From Aurelia coerulea (lineage: Eukaryota > Cnidaria > Scyphozoa > Semaeostomeae > Ulmaridae), in contig CM076958.1 of the NCBI GenBank assembly GCA_039566865.1, positions 10,888,501 to 10,952,500 of the forward strand: DNA of 64,000 nt. The letters are read 5' to 3'. Below the pieces are notes generated by a model that saw nothing but the letters and a program-made list of their open reading frames with translations, was not told the DNA's origin and did not search any database. The position numbers were made by a program, and so were the translations under genes. Shown one piece after another: positions 1 through 11,900 of this stretch; position 1 is the stretch's first letter; every line of letters starts with the position of its first letter.

Positions 1-355
1 CTGTCAATATGTGATCGAAATTTCAGTTCATTGTCGATGTACACTCCTAAATCTTTCTCACATTCCGTTGATTCAAGTGCAACAGGGTGATCTTCCCTTA
101 ACATGTTATATTGGTGTGCTGGATTTCCTCTACCCATATGCATAACTTTGCACTTATCTGCGTTAAATCGTATTTGCCATGTTCTAGACCACTCTTGCAA
201 AGAATCTAGGTCCTTCTGTAACTTCTCTCTGTCCTCATCATTCTTGCACTCTGCAAATATTTTTGTGTCATCAGCAAACATTTTAATCATGCTAGTTACT
301 ATTTCTGGCATATCATTAACATAGCATATGAATAAGATGTCCATGATGCCAGTGT
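1..355 (-). mobile_element. LINE reverse-transcriptase fragment (palm motif), runs off the left edge
   Basis: The minus strand reads continuously through a reverse-transcriptase palm segment: CYVNDMPEIV, then MFADDTKIFAE, where FADD is the catalytic metal-binding box, then RFNADKCKVMHMG and CEKDLGVYID. This order is that of non-LTR retrotransposon polymerases. The part before CYVND does not match the expected G-P-Q-G box, so the copy is truncated or rearranged near 350. It continues past base 1. It may be the same insertion as the minus-strand fragment at 1378-1838, with the fingers region lost, but this cannot be shown here. Confidence 0.8.
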
Positions 356-359
356 TTCC

Positions 360-1000
360 AGATATTTTGGCGCGTACACTTTTCAGTCAGTCAAACCTTG
401 CCAGTGCTTAGGCCAAAGGCCAAAGGCAAAGAGTTATCAGAGTGAGGCTGAATTGCTGGCTGGCAATCTGGCGACTGTGGTAGATCACATACATCGCCAC
501 GACAGACTCACAATTTTCCCCCTATACATTTTGTATTGGATGCCATTTATCATCCTTCGCCTCTACAGTCGCACAAGAACAATGCTAAAAAAATTGGTCG
601 CAAAAACGATTGTTTTTTTATGAGCGCGCAGCCTCAAAACATGTTTTAAGTTATGCGTACAGTCGCACGCTTGTTCTCTAATGTATGCGTAAAACTTGCG
701 ATTGTTTTGCAAAGAAAGGGCTTCCAAATATAGAAAGCATTCAAACCAGAGGAACCAGAACGAGGCAAATGAAAGAGGGACTCTCCAAAGGTGATAGGTG
801 ACATGAACAGAGATGAATGGTAGTACTCGCTTCAATCTAAATTATGAAAAGAAATAATGATACGAAAGATCAGTATTTTAGGACTGAACAAAGAAATTCA
901 GTATAAGTTTTTGGATGTTAATGCCTGACTTTTCCTTTGCTGATGACACATCATAAATTATCAGATATTTAACTGAAAAAGATTGCGCTTTGGAAAGTTG
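360..1000. other. No gene seen; anonymous sequence
   Basis: No exon or element boundary could be supported. A segment near 615-635 (TTTTTTTATGAGCGCGCAGC) resembles one near 35285-35300, so part of it is probably an old repeat. Confidence 0.4.
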
Positions 1001-1006
1001 ACCGTC

Positions 1007-1321
1007 CCGGGGGGGGTACTTGACTTAAATTTGTACGGGGGTGTGCCCACGAAAAAAATTTTTTTTTACCCTGCTCCAGAATTTTTCGCTTAAAATGATA
1101 ACCTGTTCTAGAAAAAATTGGCGAAAAGTATACTCAAAAACATGAAATTTGACCGAAAAATGACCCGATCTAGCAGAATATTCCCCTTTAACATGTTTTG
1201 ACAACCTGCTCTAGAAAAATTGCCTCATTTTGATACCCTGTGCTAGAAAAAATTGGTGAAAACGATACCCTTAAAAACGGCACATCCCCGTCGGACAAAT
1301 ATACTAAGTACCCCCCCCGGG
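1007..1321. mobile_element. G-run TIR MITE with 8-bp TSD
   Basis: The ends are inverted copies: CCGGGGGGGGTACTT on the left and its complement on the right, followed inside by matching ACGGGG(T/A)GTGCC-type sequence. The element is flanked by an exact 8-bp direct repeat TGACCGTC (999-1006 and 1322-1329). It is 315 bp, has no coding capacity and an AT-rich centre. The 8-bp duplication suggests a hAT-like or P-like transposase acting in trans. Confidence 0.8.
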
Positions 1322-1377
1322 TGACCGTCGCCCGTGCGACTGTGGCGACTGTCTGGATCCGCCCCTGAGTTAGTCTT

Positions 1378-1838
1378 ATCAATATTTAATGATAATTTAT
1401 CGTCCTTTATCAGCATTGTCGGAATCTTATAAGGTCCTGGGGCCTTGCCATTTTTAGTTGCTTAATGGCTCTAGGCACGTAATCCTCATCAACAGGGGTG
1501 AGTCTCATTGTGTTCCGTTCATTATCGATATGTTTAAGAGGATCATCATTTGTATTTTGTTCAATTTTACTTGCTAGTTTTGGTCCAACTGAAACAAAAT
1601 GATGATTCAATGCTTCTACTATATCTCCCTCCTTAGTTAGTTTTTTGCCATCAATGTCCAAACTCGCAGGAATTGTTGACTTAGAGGATCGATCTAAGAC
1701 TCTGTTTATAGTCTGCCACATTTTTTTGGGGTTGTCCTTATTTTCGTTAATTAACCCGTGATAGTGTGACTGTACAGCAACCTTTATTTCTTTCGTTACT
1801 TTATTTCTAAGTTGCTTATAGACACTCCATTTCTCTGG
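1378..1838 (-). mobile_element. LINE reverse-transcriptase N-terminal fragment
   Basis: On the minus strand the sequence reads EKWSVYKQLRNKVTKEIK, then KKMWQTINRVLDRS, FVSVGPKLASKI and, after a frame change near 1440, KAPGP.KIP. This is the linker between endonuclease and polymerase, plus the first reverse-transcriptase block, in CR1/L2-type LINEs. The fragment is frameshifted and stops just after the first block, so it is dead. The frame change is direct; the clade assignment is from family knowledge. Confidence 0.75.
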
Positions 1839-1839
1839 A

Positions 1840-2520
1840 GCTGGAGCACCACTGGAGCTGGAGCACCACTATAGCTGCGCGGTCCCTGAATATCGTAGCT
1901 TGCGTCTTGGTTCAACTGTTAAAAATTCGGTCCCAAATGCATTTACAACCCCCCAATGATTTTCGGAATGTGCGCCCCTGCCACCTATGTCTCTCCAGAC
2001 ACCTTTAATCTACCCAGTCTTAGCAAAACTTTTTCCACCTGTGTCCAAACTATTCCGAAAATAAACCAGTTTTTTAAATATCTGCCTCAAAGTGTCCTCA
2101 AGATACAAGAAATAATCTGGACAAACAGTGTAAATGGTTCCACCTCTGTCCTCTTTCAGGCATAAAAAACTGTATATCAACATTATTTCAAAATGCGGTG
2201 TTTTTATTCGGGATTTGTCCAGAATTGCCTGAGAGATACCGTTATTCTCAATGAAATGGGAGAGGATCAGCAATTTCCAGGTTCAGGCATGAAAATAAAC
2301 CCACTTTTAGGGACAGAGATCGCAAAATATAGATAGTCCATACTTGCAATGTAAAATAAACTACTTTTAAAGGCCTATAAAAAACCTGGTTTTGAGGACA
2401 AACATTTTCGAATTACGGACAAAATATAGCGATTTCTGGGACAAACATAGGACCACTGTCTCCATACCTATATGCCCACCCTTGGCAAACCCACGTCATC
2501 AAGGATGAGGCCTGGGGGTA
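1840..2520. other. No gene seen; probable repeat-derived sequence
   Basis: Contains a short imperfect tandem duplication (GGAGCTGGAGCACCACT) near 1836-1870. No exon with splice signals or recognisable protein was found on either strand. Confidence 0.35.
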
Positions 2521-2523
2521 ACT

Positions 2524-2880
2524 CAGGGGTGGCGCAAGGGGCGGGCTAGTGGGCTAAAGCCCTCCCCCGTCGTAAGCATCTAGCCCACCCCTCGGAGGAA
2601 ACTTTCGGTTATTGTCGGAGGAAATTTAGCCTGCGCGCAGACTCGACTGGTTACGCCGAAGTAAGTTTAGTTGAATTGAAATTTGATGGTTTTGCCAAAA
2701 CCATCAAATTTCAATTCAACTAAACTTAATTTGGCGTAACCAGTCGAGTCTGCGCGCAGGCTAAGGAAATTTGGCAAAACAACGTACGAAAACTGCATTT
2801 TTTAGCCACTTTAGACCCCCTGTCGGAGGTTCCAGTCCCCCTGTAGAAAGATTTCTGGCGCCAAACTTCCATACATGGAC
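2524..2880. mobile_element. hAT-like element fragment, interrupted by a foldback MITE
   Basis: Starts with CAGGGGTGGCGCAAG, a hAT-like terminus, and ends near TTTCTGGCGCCA. A related copy lies in the opposite orientation at about 41015-41170. That copy lacks the foldback insertion, so it supplies the empty site for the element at 2627-2763. Confidence 0.5.
2627..2763. mobile_element. Near-perfect 137-bp foldback MITE with 8-bp TSD
   Basis: The whole element is one inverted repeat: TAGCCTGCGCGCAGACTCG at the left end and its complement at the right, meeting at a 3-nt centre near 2694. Only about three mismatches interrupt the ~66-bp arms (around 2659-2664 against its partner). It is flanked by AGGAAATT (2619-2626 and 2764-2771). 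The related sequence at 41015-41170 shows the uninterrupted site. Confidence 0.85.
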
Positions 2881-3023
2881 CAACGGCCGATACGAATGGG
2901 TTTATTAGAACCTTGAAAATCCTTAAATATGGGTCTTAGAATTCACAGATTTTAACATTTTCCACCAGAAATTATGGTTGACTTGCAACGAAAAGTTGTT
3001 TTCTCGAAAAGTTTTTTTTTTAC

Positions 3024-3388
3024 TCGAGGGGGGAGGGGTATCTTAGTATTTCTTGTGGTACGGGGACGTGACATTTTTACGGGGTTTTTCAAAACGCTAC
3101 GGAATTATGGGTATCATTTTCACAATTTCAAGACATTTCACGGAGTAATGGATATCTTTTTCAGAAATTTTGCAGAATCATTGGTCCTACTCTGGAGACA
3201 ATTTTGCCAATATGTAGGAATCGCATGGAATGTTTCATAATTTCCGGAGTTATGGCCCAGATATTTGTTAGATTTACGGCATTATGGCCCTAGAATTTTT
3301 TAAATTTGCGGAATGATAGGTATATATCTTTGGGCAAAATGGCACGTCCCTGTCAGATGATAGGCGGAGATATCCCCCCCCCCGTCGT
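3024..3388. mobile_element. G-run TIR MITE
   Basis: Left end CGAGGGGGGAGGGGTATC and right end (read on the opposite strand) CGACGGGGGGGGGGATATC, followed inside by matching ACGGGGACGTG and CAGGGACGTGCC. The interior has repeated ACGG.ATTATGG.(A/T)T-like phrases. Flanks are T-rich, so the target duplication is uncertain. Confidence 0.6.
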
Positions 3389-3424
3389 TTTTTGTTTGCA
3401 AGTTGGATTTTTATGGCCAGGTCG

Positions 3425-3580
3425 AAAACACTGACACCTGACACTACTGATACAAATCATTTGTCATTGCTATCAGTGTTTCGAATTTGGCATAGGTGGA
3501 AAATCGAAAACACTGACACCATTGAAAAAAAATAAAATTTCTTATTTACAACGTTGGTGACACTGTTCTATCATACTAAA
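3425..3580. repeat. GTGTCAGTG-rich repeat remnant
   Basis: Contains several copies of AACACTGACAC and its complement, arranged as small inverted pairs, and ends with GACACTGTTCTATCAT. A homologous segment in the opposite orientation is at 17860-18115. Probably the subterminal region of a DNA element. Confidence 0.5.
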
Positions 3581-3589
3581 ATGAACATG

Positions 3590-4525
3590 GCTTGAGGGCA
3601 ACAAGCTATCGCTTAATGTCGTAAAAACTCAAGGGATGATAATAGGTAGCAGGTGCAAGCTTCACAGTATAGACTTGCCCAGTTCTTCCAAAGCTGACCT
3701 TAACATTGGTAATGAGGTGATCACCATGGTCAACAATACCAAGTATCTTGGTTTGCAGGTTGACGATCAACTTAAATGGTCCGCTCACTTGACCTCTACA
3801 ATCAAGAAAGTCTCTAGAGGTATCGGTATGTTGAAGTATTCTAAACGATACCTACCTAAGGAAAACCTCATTATGCTGTATAGAAGTCTCGTTGAGCCCT
3901 ATTTTAGGTATTGTTGCCCTGTCTGGGGATCTTGCGGTGCATCAGCCCTCGATAAGTTGCAAAAACTTCAAAATCGAGCCGCCAGGATAGTCACAAACAG
4001 CCCCTATGACACTTCAGCTCTGCCTTTAATTAGAAATCTCGGTTGGCTTACTATTAGAGAACTGATCGATTTTGAGACTAGCAAGATGGTCTATAAATCT
4101 CTTAACGCCCTTGCCCCTGATTACTTGAGTAACATATTTCAAAGTGTATCCGAAGCTACTAACCGTCAGCTGAGGAACTCTAAAACGGGCCTTAGATTAC
4201 CATTACTAAGAACATCAACTGGTCAGAAATCGTTTGCTTACAGAGGGGCAAAGGTCTGGAGTGACCTAGATAGTGGTGTCAAGGCGTCCTCGTCGCTCCA
4301 CACTTTTCGAAAAAAATATAAAGCCAAACTATGACTCTTCTCGTTTTTCTTTCTTTTTTTTGTCAACGATTTATTGTAAATAGGAGTGTATTATACATTT
4401 ATTTATTATCTAATTTTTAATATTACTTTAGCATGGCTCCCTGTAAAGCAGTATGTAAATATTGAGTGGATTACCATGGATAAAAAAGTTAAAATGAAAA
4501 ATGAATGAAATGAAAATGAAATGAA
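3590..4525 (+). mobile_element. 5'-truncated LINE: RT thumb/C-terminal domain and 3' UTR
   Basis: An open frame runs from about 3593 to the stop at 4334. It reads NKLSLNVVKTQ, NTKYLGLQVDDQLKW, LYRSLVEPYFRYCCPVWG, KLQKLQNRAARIVTNS and FAYRGAKVWSDL, the block order at the C-terminal end of CR1/L2-type polymerases. The catalytic palm is missing, so this is a dead 5'-truncated copy, as target-primed reverse transcription often leaves. The 3' UTR ends in an ATGAA/ATGAAA-rich tail near 4495-4525. A family-B element (4528) was inserted directly after the tail. It is a diverged relative of the long LINE at 13790-17160. Confidence 0.85.
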
Positions 4526-4527
4526 TA

Positions 4528-5400
4528 CTGGGTGTCTCAAAAAAGTACCCCCTTTTGACTGAACAAGGGAACAAAACGATAAAATTTCGTGACTTTCTAA
4601 ATTCATAGCTACATTTGTTGGTCTTCAACTTACATGCATAAACCTTGCATTTTGAACTCGACCAGCAAATACCGGAGATATGACTCCAAAAGGTCAAAAT
4701 TTGGAGTGCACCTGAAACCAGAGGTTTTGAGAAATGGCCTAGCCATGATTTGACACCACGAAGGCATTTTGCAAAAAAAATTCAACTTTGATCTTTATTT
4801 TTTTTAAAGATTTATACCTTGAATTGCTTCAATTGTTCTTAAAGTGATTTTTCTTTTGAGGAATCGGCCCTTGCATTGCATTCCATCCCAAGTGTTTTGT
4901 ATTGAAGAAGAGGCAAAGGAGCACAAGCACGCTTATTTTGGAGATGTGGCACGACTTTATTATTCTTACCACATTTTGATTGCATTCGTTTAATCCCCCC
5001 ATCGATTGGAATGAAAAAATGGGGACCCTTTCCAGGAAGCTGGGCGTTCGTGCATCAGCCTTAAACCAAGCAGCTCCCATTGGGATCCGAAGGCAAGCAC
5101 CCCGTAGGAGGCCATTACACTCCAACCCTGTCCTCTCCTTATATTGCATAGCAAAAGATCAACCTTGAGAGGGGGGTTGCCACTAAATTTTTCTCCAAAT
5201 GAGTGCTTGCCCCCAGCCCCAAGCCACCAGGCTTTTGCCGCCCTTTACTGCCTGGCGAATACAGTCTTTTATGGTCGGTGACTGAAACAGGAAAATTATT
5301 TCCCGCCACAGAGCGCGCCAAAACGCGACCACCCAGCACCGCCCAGAAAAGACCAGCCAAGGAGATGTTAGCCCTACCCAAAGAACGTATCAACAACTAT
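4528..5400. mobile_element. Family-B TA-flanked DNA element fragment
   Basis: Starts right after a TA with CTGGGTGTCTCAAAAAAGTA, then the internal phrases CCTTTTGACTGAACAAGGG and CTGAAACCAGAGGTTTTGAG. The same terminus and order recur at 17478-17796 (inverted), 31389 onward, and 40680-40991 (inverted). TA flanks and a (C)CGGGTGTCTC end point to a Tc1/mariner-type non-autonomous element. The far end could not be placed. Sequence after about 4950 is unique to this copy. Confidence 0.55.
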
Positions 5401-5585
5401 GTAAACCCCTAAGAACCTAACTAATGGGAGCCTAAATAATGTTAATAGGAAAGGGCAGCTAAAGATATAGAGGCAGGAAAGTTGAGATAAAAATACTTGC
5501 CCGATGGCCAAGAACATTTAAGCTTGTACCAACTCGGTGCTGACCAGATGATATATACTGCCTGACAGCCGGCAAAATATATTGC

Positions 5586-7135
5586 ATGGCACCGACCTGG
5601 CGGCGCCATAAAACACACCCGCCTAACGGCCAGCAATACAATATCATCTGGCACCAACCATGTGGCACCATAAAACAGACCAGCTCAACAGCCAGCAATT
5701 CAATATTATCTGGCACCAACCTGGTGGCGCCATATAACATACCAGCACGACGGCCAGCTATACAATATCATCTGGCACCAACCATGTGGCACCATAAAAC
5801 AGACCAGCACGACGGCCAGCTATACAATATCATCTGGCACCAACCATGTGGCACCATAAAACAGACCAGCTCAACAGCCAGCAATTCAATATTATCTGGC
5901 GCCAACCTGGTGGCGCCATATAACATACCAGCCCGACGGCCAGCTATTCAATATTATCTGGCACCAACCCGGTGGCACCATACAACATACCAGCCCGACG
6001 GCCAGCTATACAATATCATCTGGCACCAACCATGTGGCACCATAAAACAGACCAGCTCAACAGCCAGCAATTCAATATTATCTGGCACCAACCTGGTGGC
6101 GCCATATAACATACCAGCCCGACGGCCAGCTATTCAATATTATCTGGCACCAACCCGGTGGCACCATACAACATACCAGCCCGACGGCCAGCTATACAAT
6201 ATCATCTGGCACCAACCATGTGGCACCATAAAACAGACCAGCTCAACAGCCAGCAATACAATATCATCTGGCACCAACCTGGTGGCACCATATAACATAC
6301 CAGCCCGACGGCCAGCTATTCAATATTATTTGGCACCAACCTGGTGGCGCCATATAACATACCAGCCCGACGGCCAGCTATACAATATCATCTGGCACCA
6401 ACCATGTGGCACCATAAAACAGACCAGCTCAACAGCCAGCAATTCAATATTATTTGGCACCAACCTGGTGGCGCCATATAACATACCAGCCCGACGGCCA
6501 GCTATTCAATATTATCTGGCACCAACCCGGTGGCACCATACAACATACCAGCCCGACGGCCAGCTATACAATATCATCTGGCACCAACCATGTGGCACCA
6601 TAAAACAGACCAGCTCAACAGCCAGCAATTCAATATTATCTGGCACCAACCTGGTGGCGCCATATAACATACCAGCCCGACGGCCAGCTATTCAATATTA
6701 TCTGGCACCAACCCGGTGGCACCATACAACATACCAGCCCGACGGCCAGCAATACAATATCATCTGGCACCAACCATGTGGCACCATAAAACAGACCAGC
6801 TCAACAGCCAGCAATTCAATATTATCTGGCACCAACCCGGTGGCACCATACAACATACCAGCCCGACGGCCAGCTATACAATATCATCTGGCACCAACCC
6901 GGTGGCACCATACAACATACCAGCACGACGGCCAGCAATACAATATCATCTGGCACCAACCCGGTGGCACCATACAACATACCAGCACGACGGCCAGCAA
7001 TAAAATATTGTCTGGCACCGACCCGATGGCACCATACAACATACCAGCACGACGGCCAGCAATAAAATATTGTATCGCACCAACCCAGTGGCGCCAAACA
7101 ACATCCCGGCCTGGCGGCCAGGAATAAAATAACAT
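5586..7135. repeat. 62-bp satellite array (about 25 units)
   Basis: Unit length is exactly 62 bp where measured (phrase CAGCTA at 5755 and 5817). Each unit has TCTGGCACCAACC, a GTGGC(A/G)CCAT partner and a CCAGC..GACGGCCAGC segment. Two alternating variants differ in ACCATGTGGCACCATAAA versus ACC(T/C)GGTGGCGCCATATA. Because 62 is not a multiple of three and all frames lack stops, a 513-codon open frame runs through the array (5586-7127). It is not evidence for a protein. Confidence 0.95.
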
Positions 7136-7139
7136 ATGG

Positions 7140-7392
7140 CATACTAACATATTTACCCTTTCGGCCAGAAATATAATAATATATACTGACCCCTTTCAGT
7201 CAGAAAATATAATAATATATGGCGTACAGCACTGACCCTTTCGGCCAGAAATATACTAATATATGGCATACAGCACTGACCCTTTCAGCCAGAAATGTAA
7301 TAATAAATGGCATACACCAGTAACCTTTCAGCCAGAAATATAACAATATATGGCGTACAACACTGACCCTTTCAGCCAGAAATATAATAACA
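7140..7392. repeat. Short satellite variant (~44-bp units)
   Basis: Five or six monomers of the form CACTGACCCTTTC(A/G)GCCAGAAATATAATAATATATGGCATACAG-like sequence, without the hairpin of the main array. They are the spacer part of the 71/59-bp monomers that resume at ~8930, so this block is either an ancestral form or a hairpin-loss form. Confidence 0.8.
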
Positions 7393-7394
7393 TA

Positions 7395-8278
7395 CCGGGT
7401 GCGCCAAAATAAACTATGCACTTTTGGCAGGCCACGATAAATCGTACACTGGACCGATTTTGAAGATATATCACTTAATCTTTAGCAGAAAGCCTGAATT
7501 AGATTCTAAGATTTTTTGCAAATTTTTCCATTTTCAATTTTTAGAGCTACAGGCGAGTTTCTTAAAATTTTCGTTTTCCAAAACACTGAAAACGATCAAA
7601 AAACGTTGATCAAATTTTCCAAAGACTCATCATGAATGGACAAAGAGAAAACGTTTTCAGCGTGATTTGGGGATTTGGAAATTGATCATTGTAAACTTCT
7701 GCACGAGTGTTATTTCAAAGATTGGCTTGTTGCGAAATTCTGTAGTAGTTGCAATAAAGTGCCGCCCCAAAAGCCGTCACAAATAAAAAATGTAACAAAA
7801 CTCCATGCTTGCTGGCCCCATGACTCTTTCTCGCTTGTCTTTAAACCCCCTTGATACAGGAACACAGCCTGCAGCAAAGCATAAATTCAATGACATTACA
7901 AAAGAAAAGAAATTTCTTTATATTCTTGAAAATATTATTACATTTCTCACAAGATAGTACAAACTCTCGTACAGCAGCTTACAATTAGTCGATTTCTAAA
8001 TCGCAAATCACCACGTAAAAGTTTTCTCTTTGTCCATTCATGTCGATTCTTTAGAAAGCTTGATCGACGTTTTTTTATCGTTTTCAGTGTTTTCGAAAAC
8101 AAAAATTTTAAGAAACTCGCTTGTAGCTCTAAAAACTGAAAACAGAAAAATTTGCGAAAAATCCTAGAATCTAATTCAGGCCTTCTGCTAAAGATCAAGT
8201 CATAAATCTTCAAAATTGGTCTTGTGTGCGATTTATCGTGGCCTGCCAAACGTGCATAGTTTATTTTGGCGCACCCGG
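7395..8278. mobile_element. MITE family A, full-length copy inside the satellite
   Basis: Begins and ends with CCGGGTGCGCCAAAATAAAC in inverted orientation, with TA at both junctions (7393-7394, 8279-8280). The ~300-bp arms are similar along their length (GGCAGGCCACGATAAATCG, GACCGATTTTGAAGAT, AGCAGAAAGCCTGAATTAG and complements). A ~220-bp unique centre holds TTGCGAAATTCTGTAGTAG. No transposase. Other copies: 21904-22766, 57219-57821 and a damaged one at 32280-32833. TA target and TIR type suggest Tc1/mariner mobilisation. Confidence 0.9.
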
Positions 8279-8343
8279 TATTATTATTATTAATCATCTA
8301 TTTTAAGTAGGCCAAAACAACGAACAGCCAAACTACAGCCAAA

Positions 8344-8761
8344 CCCAGGGGGGGTACTCCCTAACTTTCAATACGGGGGGGTCCGTGCCACTTTTTCTTT
8401 GCTGACCCCTAAATATTAAGCCTAATGATTTGGGGACCCCAAATATTGAGTCTAATTTTTTGGAGACCCCAAATATTGTTATCTATTTCTGGGGCCCCTT
8501 ACATGTTTTTGAATGATTTCAATTTGAGGCTCTTGATTTTTCTCAGTTTTTGAATAATACCAAAGCATTTATTTCGTGATTCGCAACTTCAGGGCCAAAT
8601 TGCAGGATTCTTCCTTTCCTCAGATTTGTTGACCCCAAATATTCAATTGTTGTCCATGTTGTAATTCACAGACCCCAAATATTGATTTGATGTAAAATTT
8701 CGGACCCCAAATATTGGCACGGACCCCCCCCGTACTGAAAGTCAATGAGTACCCCCCTGGG
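8344..8761. mobile_element. G-run TIR MITE with 8-bp TSD CAGCCAAA
   Basis: Left end CCCAGGGGGGGTACTCCC, right end its inverted partner CCCCCCTGGG, with inner matches AC..TTTCA.TACGGGGGGG and GTCCGTGCCA. The interior carries at least six copies of GACCCCAAATATT. Exact flanking repeat CAGCCAAA at 8336-8343 and 8762-8769. Confidence 0.88.
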
Positions 8762-8929
8762 CAGCCAAATAAGGCCCACCACCCACAATATACATAATTT
8801 ACAATAAAACTATTAATATATATTACAGGACCAATCAGAGATTAAAATCTATCATGTTAGAAACCCCCCTTGCGGGATATATACTTTGCAAAGCCTACAG
8901 TTGCATTTTCCACCATTCCAGCATTATAT

Positions 8930-11900
8930 GGGGTACAACACTGACCCTTTCAGCCAGAAATAAAATAATCTATAGCATACAACACTAAGCCCTTTCAGTT
9001 AGAAATATATTAGTATATGGCATACAAATACTGGCCCAAAGGCCAACTCGGTGGTGCTATACAAACACTGACCTTTTTGGTCATAAAAATTATAATATAT
9101 CTGGCATACAACACTGACCCTTTTGGCCATAAATATAAAACATATGGCATACAACACTGACCCTCTCAGCCAGAAGTATAATAATATATGGCACACCACA
9201 CTGACCCTTTCAGCCAGAAATATAACAATACATGGCACCAACCTGGTGGAGCCATACAAACACTGACCCTTTCGGCCAGAACTATAATAATATATGGCAC
9301 CAACCCGGTGGTGCCATATAAACACTGACTCTTTCGGCAAGAAAAATATAATTATTATATCTATATGGCACCAACCTGGTGGCGCCATATAAACACTGAC
9401 CCTTTCGGCCAGAAATAAAATAATATATGGCACCAACCCGGTGGTGCCATATAAACACTGACCCTTTCGGCCAGAAAAATATAATTATTATATCTATATG
9501 GCACCAACCCGGTGGTGCCATATAAACACTGACTCTTTCGGCCAGAAAAATATAATTATTATATCTATATGGCACCAACCCGGTGGTGCCATATAAACAC
9601 TGACCTTTTCGGCCAGAAAAATATAATTATTATATCTATATGGCACCAACCCGGTGGTGCCATATAAACACTGACTCTTTCGGCCAGAAAAATATAATTA
9701 TTATATCTATATGGCACCAACCCGGTGGTGCCATATAAACACTGACCCTTTCGGCCAGAAAAATATAATTATTATATCTATATGGCACCAACCCGGTGGT
9801 GCCATATAAACACTGACCCTTTCGGCCAGAAAAATATAATTATTATATCTATATGGCACCAACCCGGTGGTGCCATATAAACACTGACTCTTTCGGCCAG
9901 AAAAATATAATTATTATATCTATATGGCACCAACCCGGTGGTGCCATATAAACACTGACTCTTTCGGCCAGAAAAATATAATTATTATATCTATATGGCA
10001 CCAACCCGGTGGTGCCATATAAACACTGACTCTTTCGGCCAGAAAAATATAATTATTATATCTATATGGCACCAACCCGGTGGTGCCATACAACCACTGA
10101 CTCTTTCGGCCAGAAAAAAATAATTATTATATCTATATAGCACCAACCCGGTGGTGCCATACAACCACTGACCCTTTCGGCCAGAAAAATATAATTATTA
10201 TATCTATATGGCACCAACCCGGTGGTGCCATACAAACACTGACTCTTTCGGCCAGAAAAAAATAATTATTATATCTATATAGCACCAACCCGGTGGTGCC
10301 ATACAAACACTGACTCTTTCGGCCAGAAAAATATAATTATTATATCTATATGGCACCAACCCGGTGGTGCCATACAACCACTGACCCTTTCGGCCAGAAA
10401 AAAATAATTATTATATCTATATAGCACCAACCCGGTGGTGCCATACAAACACTGACTCTTTCGGCCAGAAAAATATAATTATTATATCTATATGGCACCA
10501 ACCCGGTGGTGCCATATAAACACTGACTCTTTCGGCCAGAAAAATATAATTATTATATCTATATGGCACCAACCCGGTGGTGCCATACAACCACTGACCC
10601 TTTCGGCCAGAAAAATATAATTATTATATCTATATGGCACCAACCCGGTGGCGCCATATAAACACTGACTCTTTCGGCCAGAAAATATAATTATTATATC
10701 TATATGGCACCAACCCGGTGGCGCCATATAAACACTGACTCTTTCGGCCAGAAATAAAATAATATATGGCACCAACCCGGTGGTGCCACATAAACACTGA
10801 CTCTTTCGGCCAGAAAAATATAATTATTATATCTATATGGCACCAACCCGGTGGCGCCATATAAACACTGACTCTTTCGGCCAGGAAATATAATTATTAT
10901 ATCTATATGGCACCAACCCGGTGGCGCCATATAAACACTGACTCTTTCGGCCAGAAATAAAATAATATATGGCACCAACCCGGTGGTGCCATATAAACAC
11001 TGACTCTTTCGGTCAGAAAATATAATTATTATATCTATATGGCACCAACCCGGTGGTGCCATATAAACACTGACCCTTTCGGCCAGAAATAAAATAATAT
11101 ATGGCACCAACCCGGTGGTGCCATATAAACACTGACTCTTTCGGCCAGAAAAATATAATTATTATATCTATATGGCACCAACCCGGTGGTGCCATATAAA
11201 CACTGACCCTTTCGGCCAGAAAAATATAATTATTATATCTATATGGCACCAACCCGGTGGCGCCATATAAACACTGACTCTTTCGGCCAGAAAATATAAT
11301 TATTATATCTATAAAGCACCAACCTGGTGGTGCCATATAAACACTGACTCTTTCGGCCAGAAAATATAATTATTATATCTATATGGCACCAACCCGGTGG
11401 CGCCATATAAACACTGACTCTTTCGGCCAGAAATAAAATAATATATGGCACCAACCCGGTGGTGCCATATAAACACTGACTCTTTCGGCCAGAAAATATA
11501 ATTATTATATCTATATGGCACCAACCCGGTGGTGCCATATAAACACTGACCCTTTCGGCCAGAAATAAAATAATATATGGCACCAACCCGGTGGTGCCAT
11601 ATAAACACTGACCCTTTCGGCCAGAAAAATATAATTATTATATCTATATGGCACCAACCCGGTGGTGCCATATAAACACTGACTCTTTCGGCCAGAAAAA
11701 TATAATTAGCATATCTATATGGCACCAACCTGGTGGCGCCATATAAACACTGACCCTTTCGGCCAGAAATAAAATAATATATGGCACCAACCCGGTGGTG
11801 CCATATAAACACTGACTCTTTCGGCAAGAAAAATATAATTATTATATCTATATGGCACCAACCTGGTGGCGCCATATAAACACTGACCCTTTCGGCCAGA

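Noticed and set aside
5586..7127. 513-codon open frame on the plus strand
   Set aside because: It is exactly coextensive with the 62-bp satellite, repeats every 62 residues because three units make a full turn of frame, and all frames of the monomer are open. No homology or splice signals.
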